From positions 1-64,000 of the forward strand of contig CACDYK010000009.1 in assembly GCA_902556905.1 (NCBI GenBank): a DNA stretch of 64,000 bases, read 5' to 3'. This document shows positions 34,489-42,583 of this stretch, piece by piece. Each line of letters begins with the position of its first letter. Position 1 is the first letter of the stretch. A model generated the notes under the pieces. The model saw only the letters and a program-made list of their open reading frames with translations, was not told the origin of the DNA and made no database searches. The DNA is from an uncultured Pelagibacteraceae bacterium. GTDB lineage: Bacteria > Pseudomonadota > Alphaproteobacteria > Pelagibacterales > Pelagibacteraceae. A program made the position numbers and the translations under genes.

Positions 34489-35404
34489 AAAATTCTGTTG
34501 TTTTTTTTACGATAAAATCACTCACTCTAATATTTGACTCAGTTGTAACACCAGAGATGTGTGGCGTTAAAATACAATTCATATCAGAACTGATTTTTTT
34601 ATAAAATTCACTTTTTATTGGTTCGTTTTCAAAAACATCCAAGGCAAATCCAGAAATTAAATCATTATGATAAGCATCAATTAAATCATTTTCGTTTATA
34701 ATGCTTCCTCTTGAAGTATTAATTATTATTGGTTTATTTTTCATTTGTGAAAATGTCGATTTATTGATTAAATTTTTTGTTTCTTCAGTTAATGGAAGAT
34801 GTAAAGAAATTATATCTGATTTTTCTAAAATCTCTTTTAAATTTGATAATTCAATTTTGATTTCTTTTTTATTTAATTCAGCAAAATAAGGATCATAAGC
34901 TAAAACAGTTAATTTATTTTTTAAAGCATATTCAGCAACTTTTTTTCCAATTGTTCCAAAACCTATAACTCCTAAGCATTTTTGATTTATTTCAGCTGAT
35001 TTAATTGTTGTCCTCGGCCATTCACCTTTTACTGTTCCAGAATGAAACATAGGGATTTTTTTTACTAAAGACATTGAAGAGGATAAAACATACTCTGCAA
35101 CTGAATCGGCATTCATACCTGTGGCTGGTTGAACATGAATATTTTTAACTTTACAATTTTCTGTATCAATATTGTCTAAACCAACACCTAATCTACCAAT
35201 GAATTTTAGGCTACTAGCATTTTCTAAAATATTTAAGTTTACTTTAGTTTTGTTTCTAACAATCAATCCATCATAGTCTTTAATTATTTCCTCTAATTTT
35301 TTATTATTCTCCCAAAGTTTTTCATCGTATTTAACATCAAATTTATTTTTTAAATTATTTAGACTTTCTTGATTTATAAATTCTGTGATTAAAATTTTAG
35401 TCAT
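34478..35404 (-). CDS. D-2-hydroxyacid dehydrogenase downstream of TTT transporter
   Basis: A 308-aa NAD-dependent 2-hydroxyacid dehydrogenase. Motifs are GRLGVGLDNID, the nucleotide-binding GFGTIGKKVAEYA, catalytic arginine in NTSRGSII, glutamate in FENEPIKSE and histidine in LTPHISGVT. There is no ACT domain. It is the last gene of the minus-strand tctC-tctA-tctB set, eight bases from tctB, suggesting it oxidises or reduces the imported carboxylate or a product of it. It is distinct in sequence from the relatives at 27404 and 50168. Confidence 0.85.
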   Translation of the reverse strand: MTKILITEFINQESLNNLKNKFDVKYDEKLWENNKKLEEIIKDYDGLIVRNKTKVNLNILENASSLKFIGRLGVGLDNIDTENCKVKNIHVQPATGMNADSVAEYVLSSSMSLVKKIPMFHSGTVKGEWPRTTIKSAEINQKCLGVIGFGTIGKKVAEYALKNKLTVLAYDPYFAELNKKEIKIELSNLKEILEKSDIISLHLPLTEETKNLINKSTFSQMKNKPIIINTSRGSIINENDLIDAYHNDLISGFALDVFENEPIKSEFYKKISSDMNCILTPHISGVTTESNIRVSDFIVKKTTEFFNQ

Positions 35405-35412
35405 AAAATATG

Positions 35413-35865
35413 TTATAGATCTCTAAACCAAAGACCTTCTGGTAAAGGAACTAACAATAAATTTTTAAATCCAAAATATAAGAACAGAACAAATATGCTA
35501 CCAAAAATCATATATAAAGTTATTTTTTTAATACCTGCGTTTAAACCTGAATTTACCAATATTAATAAATTAAAAGCAATTAAACTTGTTAATACAAACC
35601 CTGTTCTTTCTAAAAAATAAATCCATGCAAAGAAAACTATGATTAGTAAGAAAATTTTAACAGTATCTACCTTATCCTTTTCAACTTTAATCTCAATTTT
35701 AAAGGATCTAAAAATTAAAAGCACTGATAACAATAATAGTACAGAAGTTATTGCGTAAGGAAAAACAGAAGCAAAAGGGCTTAACTGATTTGCCTCGTGA
35801 AATAAAACAGTTGATAAAATAATTAAACAAATTCCGGATATGAAAGAAGTAAGATCCTTAATCAT
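35413..35865 (-). CDS. tctB: Tripartite tricarboxylate transporter small subunit TctB
   Basis: A 150-aa membrane protein with four hydrophobic segments, the poorly conserved small subunit of TTT carboxylate transporters. It begins DLTSFISGICLIILSTVLF and ends with a segment (MIFGSIFVLFLYFGFKNLLLVPLPEG) typical of TctB, in which LPEG is near the C-terminus. The start overlaps the tctA stop by four bases. It works with the TctA channel and the periplasmic TctC encoded just upstream. Confidence 0.87.
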   Translation of the reverse strand: MIKDLTSFISGICLIILSTVLFHEANQLSPFASVFPYAITSVLLLLSVLLIFRSFKIEIKVEKDKVDTVKIFLLIIVFFAWIYFLERTGFVLTSLIAFNLLILVNSGLNAGIKKITLYMIFGSIFVLFLYFGFKNLLLVPLPEGLWFRDL

Positions 35866-37361
35866 TTGCTAAATCTTTTTTTATAAATTTTTTTTAAAGC
35901 AGGGAAAAATAAACTCGTAATAATTAGTAAAACTAAAACAAAAGATATTGGTCTGGCAAAATAATTTGCAACAACACTACCTTGAGCACTTCCTATGATG
36001 TACGCTTGAACAAAACCCTGCTCTGCAATTTGACCTAAAACCAAACCTAATACAATTGGCGAGGCTCTAAAACCTGATCTATTTAAGACCCATCCGATTA
36101 AACCAAAGAAAAACATAAAATAAACATTTAAAATGTTATTTTGAATAGAATAACTACCAATAATTGTTAGAAAAATAATTATTGGAATTAAAACTTGTTT
36201 TGGAACTTTTAATAAAGACTTATAAGCATATCGACCCATCAATAAACCTAATGGCAACATCATTATAGTTGCTAAAAGCAATCCAAAAATAAATGTATAA
36301 ACAATTGATGATTGTTGAGTGAAAAGAGTATCACCAGTTCTAATTCCCTGTACTAATAATGCTCCTAAAATTACTGCATCAGGAGGAGTTCCTGGTATTC
36401 CAAGACATAAAGTTGGAACAAAACCACCTCCAACCGTTGCATTGTTTGCAGTTTCAGAGGCAATCAATCCTTCGGGCTCACCTTTACCAAAATTTTCTTT
36501 ATTTTTTGATGTTCTTTTAGCTTCGCCGTAAGAGACAATACTTGCAATACTTCCGCCTGCACCAGGTAAAATTCCAACAAATGTTCCAATTAATGCACCT
36601 CTAACTGCTTCAAATTTTTTAGCAAACATAATTAAAAATGACTCTTTTAATCTAAGACTTTTAGGAGTTTCGTTTTCTCCTAAATGTTTACCTTTCATAC
36701 TAGTAAGATCTAAGATTACAGGAATACAAAAAAGACCGATCATTGCACTGACAATCTCTATTCCACTGTTTAAAAAACTTATATTCCATGTCATTCTGAC
36801 GTCGCCACCAACCACCGCAACACCTATCATTGACATTAACAAACCAATACAAGCGCCAATTAAAGATTTGATATTATCTCCTTCTGATAATGTAGAAATT
36901 AGTGTTAATCCTAACAACGCTAACCAAAAATATTCTGTTGGGCCAAACATTAATGAAACACTTGCAAGTGGAGGAGCAAAAAGAGCAAGGCATATCACGC
37001 CAATTATTCCTCCTATGAATGAGGACATACAGCTAATTGACATAGCTAAATCACCGTCACCTTTTTTTGCTAATGGATAACCATCAAATGTAGTTGCAAC
37101 TGCTGAAGGTGTACCAGGTGTATTAATTAGAATTGCTGACCACGATCCCCCAAAAATTGCCCCAGTATATATTGCCCCAAGAACAATAAGCCCTGATGAT
37201 GGTTCAAGTGCAAATGTGAAAGGAACGAGAATGGCAACCGCCATCGTTGCGGAAAGTCCTGGCAAGGCACCAATGATGATACCCGCCAGAACCCCTGAAA
37301 ATGCTAAACCTAAATTAATTAGGCTCAGTGATGACAAAAAATCTGCAAAAAGACTTGCCAT
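35862..37361 (-). CDS. tctA: Tripartite tricarboxylate transporter large subunit TctA
   Basis: A 499-aa permease with about twelve hydrophobic segments. Family signatures are GIIIGALPGLSATMAVAIL near the N-terminus, GGSWSAILINTPGTPSAVATTFDGYP, and the repeat-like FVGILPGAGGSIAS with LCLGIPGTPPDAVILGAL. It imports carboxylates using the membrane potential together with TctB and TctC. The gene lies 12 bases downstream of tctC, and the divergent D-tartrate dehydratase gene suggests tartrate or a related hydroxy-diacid as cargo (inference). Confidence 0.94.
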   Translation of the reverse strand: MASLFADFLSSLSLINLGLAFSGVLAGIIIGALPGLSATMAVAILVPFTFALEPSSGLIVLGAIYTGAIFGGSWSAILINTPGTPSAVATTFDGYPLAKKGDGDLAMSISCMSSFIGGIIGVICLALFAPPLASVSLMFGPTEYFWLALLGLTLISTLSEGDNIKSLIGACIGLLMSMIGVAVVGGDVRMTWNISFLNSGIEIVSAMIGLFCIPVILDLTSMKGKHLGENETPKSLRLKESFLIMFAKKFEAVRGALIGTFVGILPGAGGSIASIVSYGEAKRTSKNKENFGKGEPEGLIASETANNATVGGGFVPTLCLGIPGTPPDAVILGALLVQGIRTGDTLFTQQSSIVYTFIFGLLLATIMMLPLGLLMGRYAYKSLLKVPKQVLIPIIIFLTIIGSYSIQNNILNVYFMFFFGLIGWVLNRSGFRASPIVLGLVLGQIAEQGFVQAYIIGSAQGSVVANYFARPISFVLVLLIITSLFFPALKKIYKKRFSK

Positions 37362-37373
37362 CTAGAAACTTAA

Positions 37374-38324
37374 TTATTTTATTAAACCAAGTTCTTTAGC
37401 TATCGCTTCATTAGCTGCTTGTTGTTGTTTCATAAAGTCATCAATTTGATCATGACCAATATTCACAACTACGAAAGCACCATCTTCCATCTGTTTTTTG
37501 AATTTAGGATCTGAATTAATTTTCATAATTCTATCAGACCATTCTTTAACAGTTGCTGCAGAAGCTGACTTAGGTAGCGCATAACCTCTGTAAGCACCTG
37601 AAACGATATCAAAACCTAACTCTTTAAATGTTGGAACATCTGGATATGCAGGAAGTCTACTTTCTGATGCAACAGCTAACATTCTAACTTTAGATCCTTG
37701 TTTAGCAGCAACAGTTGAATAACCTGCTTCAGCTACAACTTGTTTACCAAGTAGTGCTTGCACTGCAGCTCCTGTGCCTTTGAAAGGAACATAAGTTGTT
37801 TTGATATTTGCTTTTTGATTTAAAGAAATTGTTAATAAGTGGTTTGCAGAATAAGTTCCAGATCCACTAAAAGTTAATTTACCTGGATTGTTTTTTGCAA
37901 AGTTAATTAATTCAGCAAGACTATTATAAGGGCTAGATGCCTCTACTAGGATTGCATCTGGTGTGTAATGGAAAAAAGAAAAAACATTTACGTCTTCAGT
38001 TTTGTATCCAGCTTTATCACCTTTTGCAATTGGTTGCATAATAATATGTGGAAGGTTAACTCCCATTATAACGCTACCATCACCTTTTTCTGAATTTAAA
38101 GAAGACCAACCTACTGATCCTCCACCACCTGGTTTGTATTGAACAACAATATCGTCATTATAAATACTTTTATAATAAGGTTGTTGCATTCTAGCAGTTA
38201 CATCAGACTCACCGCCTGGACCGAATGGAATTATATTTGTTACTCCTGCATTAGCACCACTTAATGTAATGACCAAAAGTGATATTGTAGCAAGGAATTT
38301 ATTAATGAATGTTTTTAATTTCAT
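37374..38324 (-). CDS. tctC: TTT substrate-binding protein TctC (candidate tartrate binder)
   Basis: A 316-aa periplasmic Bug-family binding protein. The signal peptide ends near ANA (residue 26) and is followed by the Bug carboxylate-binding loop IIPFGPGGESDVTARM. Other blocks are VQYKPGGGGSVGW, LTFSGSGTYSANHL and the second carboxylate loop around VPFKGTGAAVQALLGKQV. A ribosome site (GAGAGAG) precedes the ATG and a promoter is predicted at 38362-38390. Divergent from the D-tartrate dehydratase gene across 154 bases containing phased half-sites. Confidence 0.9.
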   Translation of the reverse strand: MKLKTFINKFLATISLLVITLSGANAGVTNIIPFGPGGESDVTARMQQPYYKSIYNDDIVVQYKPGGGGSVGWSSLNSEKGDGSVIMGVNLPHIIMQPIAKGDKAGYKTEDVNVFSFFHYTPDAILVEASSPYNSLAELINFAKNNPGKLTFSGSGTYSANHLLTISLNQKANIKTTYVPFKGTGAAVQALLGKQVVAEAGYSTVAAKQGSKVRMLAVASESRLPAYPDVPTFKELGFDIVSGAYRGYALPKSASAATVKEWSDRIMKINSDPKFKKQMEDGAFVVVNIGHDQIDDFMKQQQAANEAIAKELGLIK

Positions 38325-38361
38325 TTATCTCTCTCTGTTAATTATTATTTTATAAACGATC

Positions 38362-38390
38362 AAGTTAGTTTTATCTTAAGTAGTTGTCAA
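38362..38390 (-). promoter_or_regulatory. Predicted promoter of the tctC operon
   Basis: Minus strand: consensus -35 TTGACA (38385-38390), 17-base spacer, weak -10 TAACTT (38362-38367), placing the start about 30 bases before the tctC ATG. The -35 is exact; the weak -10 suggests an activator or simply a low-level promoter. Confidence 0.4.
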
Positions 38391-38434
38391 AGACTCAAAA
38401 TTATATTATTTCTAATGCGTCAATGTATCTAAGA

Positions 38435-38464
38435 AGTATTAATATAGTATTGTTTTAATACTAT
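38435..38464. promoter_or_regulatory. Three phased AGTATT half-sites, candidate operator of tct/tarD divergon
   Basis: AGTATT occurs at 38435 and 38446 and its complement AATACT at 38457, with starts exactly 11 bases apart, so all lie on one helix face. The last two form a perfect 8-5-8 inverted repeat (ATAGTATT at 38444-38451, AATACTAT at 38457-38464). The array ends 14 bases before the tarD ATG, where a repressor would block that gene. A GntR-type regulator is plausible but none is encoded beside it. Confidence 0.5.
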
Positions 38465-38478
38465 TCTAAAAATTAAGA

Positions 38479-39645
38479 ATGAAAATTATAAATATTCAAG
38501 AAAAAATAGCTCCTATAAATTCAGAAATTAAAAATGCCTATATTAGTTTTGCTAAAATGGACTGTAGTGTTGTAGCAATTACAACAGATGTGAAAATTGA
38601 TGGTGAAAATATTGTGGGTTATGGATTTCATTCTAACGGAAGGTACGCTGTAAGCGAATTATTGACTAAAAGATTTATACCAAGAATAAAAGAAGCAGAA
38701 GAAAAAGATTTACTAAACGATGAGGGTAACAACTTTAGTCCTAAAAAAATTTGGAGAGTTCTAATGAAAAATGAGAAACCAGGTGGACATGGAGAGAGAA
38801 GTACTGCTGTAGGAGTAATAGATATGGCGGTCTGGGATATTGTTTCAAAAATTGAACAAGCTCCGTTGTATGAACATTTAGCAAAAAAATATGGAAATGG
38901 AAAATTTACTAATAAAATTTTTGTTTATGCAGCAGGTGGGTATTATTATCCAGGTAAAGATATTCAATTATTACAAGATGAAATGAAAGGCTATTTAGAC
39001 TTGGGCTATACTACAGTCAAAATGAAAATAGGAGGTGCTTCTTTAAAGGAAGACTTAAAAAGAATTGAAAGTGTTTTAAAAATTGTTGGTAACGGTAAAA
39101 ATTTATGTGTTGATGCAAATGGAAGATTTGATCTTAATACTGCCATTGAATATGCAAAAGCAATTGAGCCATTTGATTTAAAATGGTTTGAAGAAGCTGG
39201 AGATCCTTTGGATTACAAATTAAATCAAGAATTATCAAAAATTTATAAGAATGGACTTGCTACGGGTGAAAATTTATTTTCCATGCAAGATGCAAGAAAT
39301 TTAATTCGATATGGGGGAATGCGAAAAGATATAGATTGGTTACAATTTGACTGCTCTCTAAGTTATGGACTAGTTGAATATTTAAGAACATTACAAATGA
39401 TGAAAGAAAATGAATGGAGCTCAACAAGAGTGATACCTCATGGTGGTCATCAAATTTCTTGTAATATTGCAGCTGGACTTAATCTAGGTGGTAATGAAAT
39501 ATACCCAAGTTTATTCCAACCTTTTGGTGGATTTCCCGACACTTCAATAGTCGAAGATAGCTATGTATCTTTTTCTAAGTTTATTGGAATGGGTTATGAA
39601 AATAAAAAAGAATTAAAAAATTTACTTATAAAATTGTTTGATTAA
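38479..39645 (+). CDS. tarD: D-tartrate dehydratase (enolase superfamily)
   Basis: A 388-aa enolase-superfamily enzyme whose sequence closely follows the characterised Bradyrhizobium D-tartrate dehydratase as I remember it. Shared blocks are IKNAYISF, VGYGFHSNGRY, EKPGGHGERS, VYAAGGYYYPGK, the KxK base TTVKMKIGG (about residue 182), DANGRF, WFEEAGDPLDY, TGENLFS.QDARNL and the general acid/base histidine in IPHGGHQ. The reaction would convert D-tartrate to oxaloacetate, entering the TCA cycle directly. It is divergent from the tctCAB genes, a sensible uptake partner. Activity on another hydroxy-diacid is possible. Confidence 0.82.
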   Translation: MKIINIQEKIAPINSEIKNAYISFAKMDCSVVAITTDVKIDGENIVGYGFHSNGRYAVSELLTKRFIPRIKEAEEKDLLNDEGNNFSPKKIWRVLMKNEKPGGHGERSTAVGVIDMAVWDIVSKIEQAPLYEHLAKKYGNGKFTNKIFVYAAGGYYYPGKDIQLLQDEMKGYLDLGYTTVKMKIGGASLKEDLKRIESVLKIVGNGKNLCVDANGRFDLNTAIEYAKAIEPFDLKWFEEAGDPLDYKLNQELSKIYKNGLATGENLFSMQDARNLIRYGGMRKDIDWLQFDCSLSYGLVEYLRTLQMMKENEWSSTRVIPHGGHQISCNIAAGLNLGGNEIYPSLFQPFGGFPDTSIVEDSYVSFSKFIGMGYENKKELKNLLIKLFD

Positions 39646-39667
39646 AAAAATATATAATTCAATTATT

Positions 39668-40651
39668 TCAAACTAATTTTGAAAGATCTTTTTTATTATT
39701 TTTAAATGTTGGTAGTGGATATTTAAAAGCATATTTTCTTTGAATACATTTTTCTTTTGCTTTTTCCCATAAAGCTAACCATTGTTTAAAGTTTTTGATT
39801 TTAAGATTTTTTTTATTTTTGCTTCTAACATAAAAGTTTGGTAACGGTTCACGTCCTGAAGGTTGTCCAGCAATATTATATCTAAGATCAGCACTTATTC
39901 TAAAATCATCTGATCGATTTGGTAAAGAACAGTGAATTGAATGTTTATGTAAAAGTATTATGTCACCAATATTTGCTTCCAAGTAAACATGTTGCATATT
40001 ATCTAATAATTCACTATTTTTTAACTCTACTTGACCTCGATATCCTGATACATGATTTAATAATCCCATTTTGTTAATTTTTTTTACTGTTATCATGCAA
40101 CCATTTTTAATGGTTGTTTTGGTAAAAGGGATCCAAACAGTAACCATATCAGTTAATTTTTGCCCTCTAGGGTTTAGTACGGCAGCATCCTGATGCCAAG
40201 GAGTTCTTCCACTTAAGCCATCATGAATTGATCCTTTAGGTAATTTTTTTTCAGGCTGTTTGATTCTTGTATTTTGTACAGGATTAGACATTATTTCTTT
40301 TCCTAAGATCTTTTCAACAACATTTAAAACTTTTATATTATTGATTAAATTCCATAATGATTGGGTAGCAAAATAATCGCTTTCTTTTTTAACATGATCT
40401 CGTGGCAATCTAGTATTAAAATATTGGTCTAAATCATGGATATTAAGTTTTGAAATATATGAATATTTTTTTTTAAAATCATATTTCAAAACTTCTTTAA
40501 TATCTTTTTTTTTTGCATATTTTTGAACCAGACAATCCATAACAAATTCCATATCATTCAAAATAGGCTTTAGATCTCTTTTAAAGTTAAGCACATTTTT
40601 AACTTTTAAAAAACCTTGTTCATAAAGTTTCTTTTGAAGACTATTTTGCAT
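39668..40651 (-). CDS. Phytanoyl-CoA dioxygenase (PhyH) family protein
   Basis: A 327-aa non-haem Fe(II)/2-oxoglutarate dioxygenase. The iron triad is visible as the histidine and aspartate in PWHQDAAV and the distal histidine in LHKHSIHCSLPNRSDD; the 2OG-binding arginine is probably in DFRISADLRYN. The family hydroxylates diverse small molecules, including lipids, ectoine and halogenated or secondary metabolites, so the substrate is open. It is the third gene of a minus-strand set with a PanE-like reductase and another 2OG oxygenase; it starts 31 bases after the previous stop. Confidence 0.83.
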   Translation of the reverse strand: MQNSLQKKLYEQGFLKVKNVLNFKRDLKPILNDMEFVMDCLVQKYAKKKDIKEVLKYDFKKKYSYISKLNIHDLDQYFNTRLPRDHVKKESDYFATQSLWNLINNIKVLNVVEKILGKEIMSNPVQNTRIKQPEKKLPKGSIHDGLSGRTPWHQDAAVLNPRGQKLTDMVTVWIPFTKTTIKNGCMITVKKINKMGLLNHVSGYRGQVELKNSELLDNMQHVYLEANIGDIILLHKHSIHCSLPNRSDDFRISADLRYNIAGQPSGREPLPNFYVRSKNKKNLKIKNFKQWLALWEKAKEKCIQRKYAFKYPLPTFKNNKKDLSKLV

Positions 40652-40682
40652 AATAAAATTTTATTTTATCATAAAGATAATA

Positions 40683-41552
40683 TCAATGCTTAGGTACAGT
40701 AGTTAAATAATTTGCATCATGAAAAGAAGTCAACATTCTTTTTTTTGTGCTTATTATATGTGGATAATACAATGTGTTTTTATAATTCCATATGACTGGT
40801 TTATTTAAAGCATAGCTTCCGTAAAGAAAAAATCTTTTAGGGCAATTTTTTTCAATAAATCTTTTGACCCCATGATAAGAATTAGGTGTTGATTGAAAAA
40901 AAACTACAGTACCTTGTTTTGGAGTAAATTCTTTGACAATCTCTAGCTCATTAATCTTAGGAAATCTTCGAAAGCTTTTTCTAATGTTTTTTTTTGTTTT
41001 TTTTTTATAAATTGTAAGTGAGCCACCATTTTTTTTTGGAATATCAGTTAAATAAATCAAAAAATTATATAACCTGGTAATATCATCTCGATGTGGTCTT
41101 AATCTGTACCCACCTCTTGAAACAGAAAAATCAATATCTAAGTTTACTTTTGGATTTTTGTAGTTATTTCCAAGTATTTTTTTTAGTTCACTAGAATTTA
41201 GTTTCTTCTTGATGGTAAATTTACTTTTATTAAAAATATTTGGAAGATTTTCATTTTTCCAAGAAGTATTTTCAAATTTATTTTTAAAAATTTTCTCAAT
41301 TTTTTTATAAAAAGATTTACTATTAAAAAGTTTAAAAATTTTTTGCGAAATTTTAGAGTTTTTTATATAAATATTAAAATTTTTTGAACCTTTATTTATA
41401 CGACTTCTTCCACCCATGATCATATCGTCAAAGGATTTAGAATTGCTTATTTCTTTTATTAACACTTTACAAATACTTTTAGAGAGAACTTTATCACCTA
41501 CTAAAACTGGAAAATTACTTTTGATAATCTTTAATCTTTCGATTTTAAGCAT
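40683..41552 (-). CDS. 2OG-Fe(II) oxygenase, prolyl-hydroxylase-like
   Basis: A 289-aa protein with a lysine-rich N-terminal half and a C-terminal dioxygenase core. Iron ligands: histidine and aspartate in RPHRDDITRLYN, distal histidine in NSYHGVKRF. GGSLTIY and TPKQGTVVFFQS are the usual beta-strand flanks, and the lysine/arginine in KRFFLYGSY may bind 2OG. The order and spacing match the 2OG-FeII_Oxy_3 type. Its start codon immediately follows the stop of the PanE-like gene, so the two are co-translated. Substrate unknown; a nearby second dioxygenase suggests two successive oxidations. Confidence 0.72.
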   Translation of the reverse strand: MLKIERLKIIKSNFPVLVGDKVLSKSICKVLIKEISNSKSFDDMIMGGRSRINKGSKNFNIYIKNSKISQKIFKLFNSKSFYKKIEKIFKNKFENTSWKNENLPNIFNKSKFTIKKKLNSSELKKILGNNYKNPKVNLDIDFSVSRGGYRLRPHRDDITRLYNFLIYLTDIPKKNGGSLTIYKKKTKKNIRKSFRRFPKINELEIVKEFTPKQGTVVFFQSTPNSYHGVKRFIEKNCPKRFFLYGSYALNKPVIWNYKNTLYYPHIISTKKRMLTSFHDANYLTTVPKH

Positions 41553-42497
41553 TTAGCTATACATTCCCTCCTTAACTTTAATCATTTTGTACATTAGGTC
41601 GTTTAAAGGAGTCTTTATTCCATGTTTTTTTCCAAGATTTGAAACAACACCACTAATAAAATCAATCTCCGTTTTTCTTTTATATTGAACATCAAAAGCC
41701 ATTGAGGATTTATTTGTTTGGTTTGAATCTACAATTTTATTAAACATAAAAAGACACTCATCTTCAGATACTTCAACTCCATCTGCTAAAGCAACCTGTC
41801 TAGTCTCTAGTATAATTTCTTTACCCAGCGATCTTGAAACATTACTGGCATTATTGTTAATGTATAGATCTGTATGATGAAGATCAAAAATTGCTGATAA
41901 TGGGCCAATAGCTGTTAATGCAAAAAGCTTCATCCATTTTCTTTTTTTTACATCGTCTGCTGCAATGGTTTCTAAATTATAGGCAGTAAATGTATCGGCT
42001 ACATTATTAACCCTTTCACTCATTCCACCTTCGTATTCACCTATCCAAGATGGCAAAGCAGCATGATTCATTATATGACCAGGTCCTAATATATTTGATG
42101 CCTGAGTTGTTGTTCCACCTAAAACTTTTTCCACACCAACAATTTTTTGCATAATAGCTTCGTGGCCAAAACCATTTTGAAAAGACATGAAAACAGTTTT
42201 TTCTCCAATAATATTTTTGATACTATTAAGAGCTGGTTCTAATGCGGTTGCTTTACACATTACAATCACTGCATCAACAACATCTACAGTTGACGGATCA
42301 GTTGTTGCTTTAACTTTAATAACTCTATCCCCACCGTGACCATCCATTTTAAGACCATTTTTATTGATAGCTTCGACGTGTTCTTTCCAAACATCTATAA
42401 GAATTACATTTAATCCTTTTTCTGCTAACAAACCTCCAAATAAACAGCCCATTGCTCCTGCGCCCAAAACTGCAACTTTTAAATCTTTATTTATCAT
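41553..42497 (-). CDS. Ketopantoate reductase (PanE/ApbA) family protein with altered active site
   Basis: A 314-aa NAD(P)-dependent reductase fold: N-terminal Rossmann motif VLGAGAMGCLFGGLLA, then FQNGFGHE and GGTTTQASNI, a C-terminal helical domain with WMKLFALTAIGPLSA, and the RKTEIDFISG glutamate block. The helix lysine and the glutamate of PanE are kept, but the two asparagines that normally follow (as in KLAVN and INPLTA of E. coli PanE) are replaced by Leu and Gly. It may therefore act on a 2-ketoacid other than ketopantoate. First gene of the PanE-like/2OG/PhyH set and divergent from the DUF1907 gene. Confidence 0.78.
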   Translation of the reverse strand: MINKDLKVAVLGAGAMGCLFGGLLAEKGLNVILIDVWKEHVEAINKNGLKMDGHGGDRVIKVKATTDPSTVDVVDAVIVMCKATALEPALNSIKNIIGEKTVFMSFQNGFGHEAIMQKIVGVEKVLGGTTTQASNILGPGHIMNHAALPSWIGEYEGGMSERVNNVADTFTAYNLETIAADDVKKRKWMKLFALTAIGPLSAIFDLHHTDLYINNNASNVSRSLGKEIILETRQVALADGVEVSEDECLFMFNKIVDSNQTNKSSMAFDVQYKRKTEIDFISGVVSNLGKKHGIKTPLNDLMYKMIKVKEGMYS

Positions 42498-42522
42498 TAT
42501 CCCTTTTTTAAATTAATTTATG

Positions 42523-42548
42523 TATAGATATTATATATATTATCTATA
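42523..42548. promoter_or_regulatory. Inverted repeat TATAGATA/TATCTATA in a divergent promoter region
   Basis: Perfect 8-base arms at 42523-42530 and 42541-42548 around a 10-base AT centre lie in the 86-base gap between the PanE-like and DUF1907 genes; outer bases ATG..CAT extend the symmetry imperfectly. A further CTATAG lies directly before the DUF1907 ATG (42578-42583). The MarR-like protein encoded two genes downstream is a natural candidate to bind it. Confidence 0.42.
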
Positions 42549-42583
42549 GACATTATGCAAAATAATATATAGCTTAACTATAG

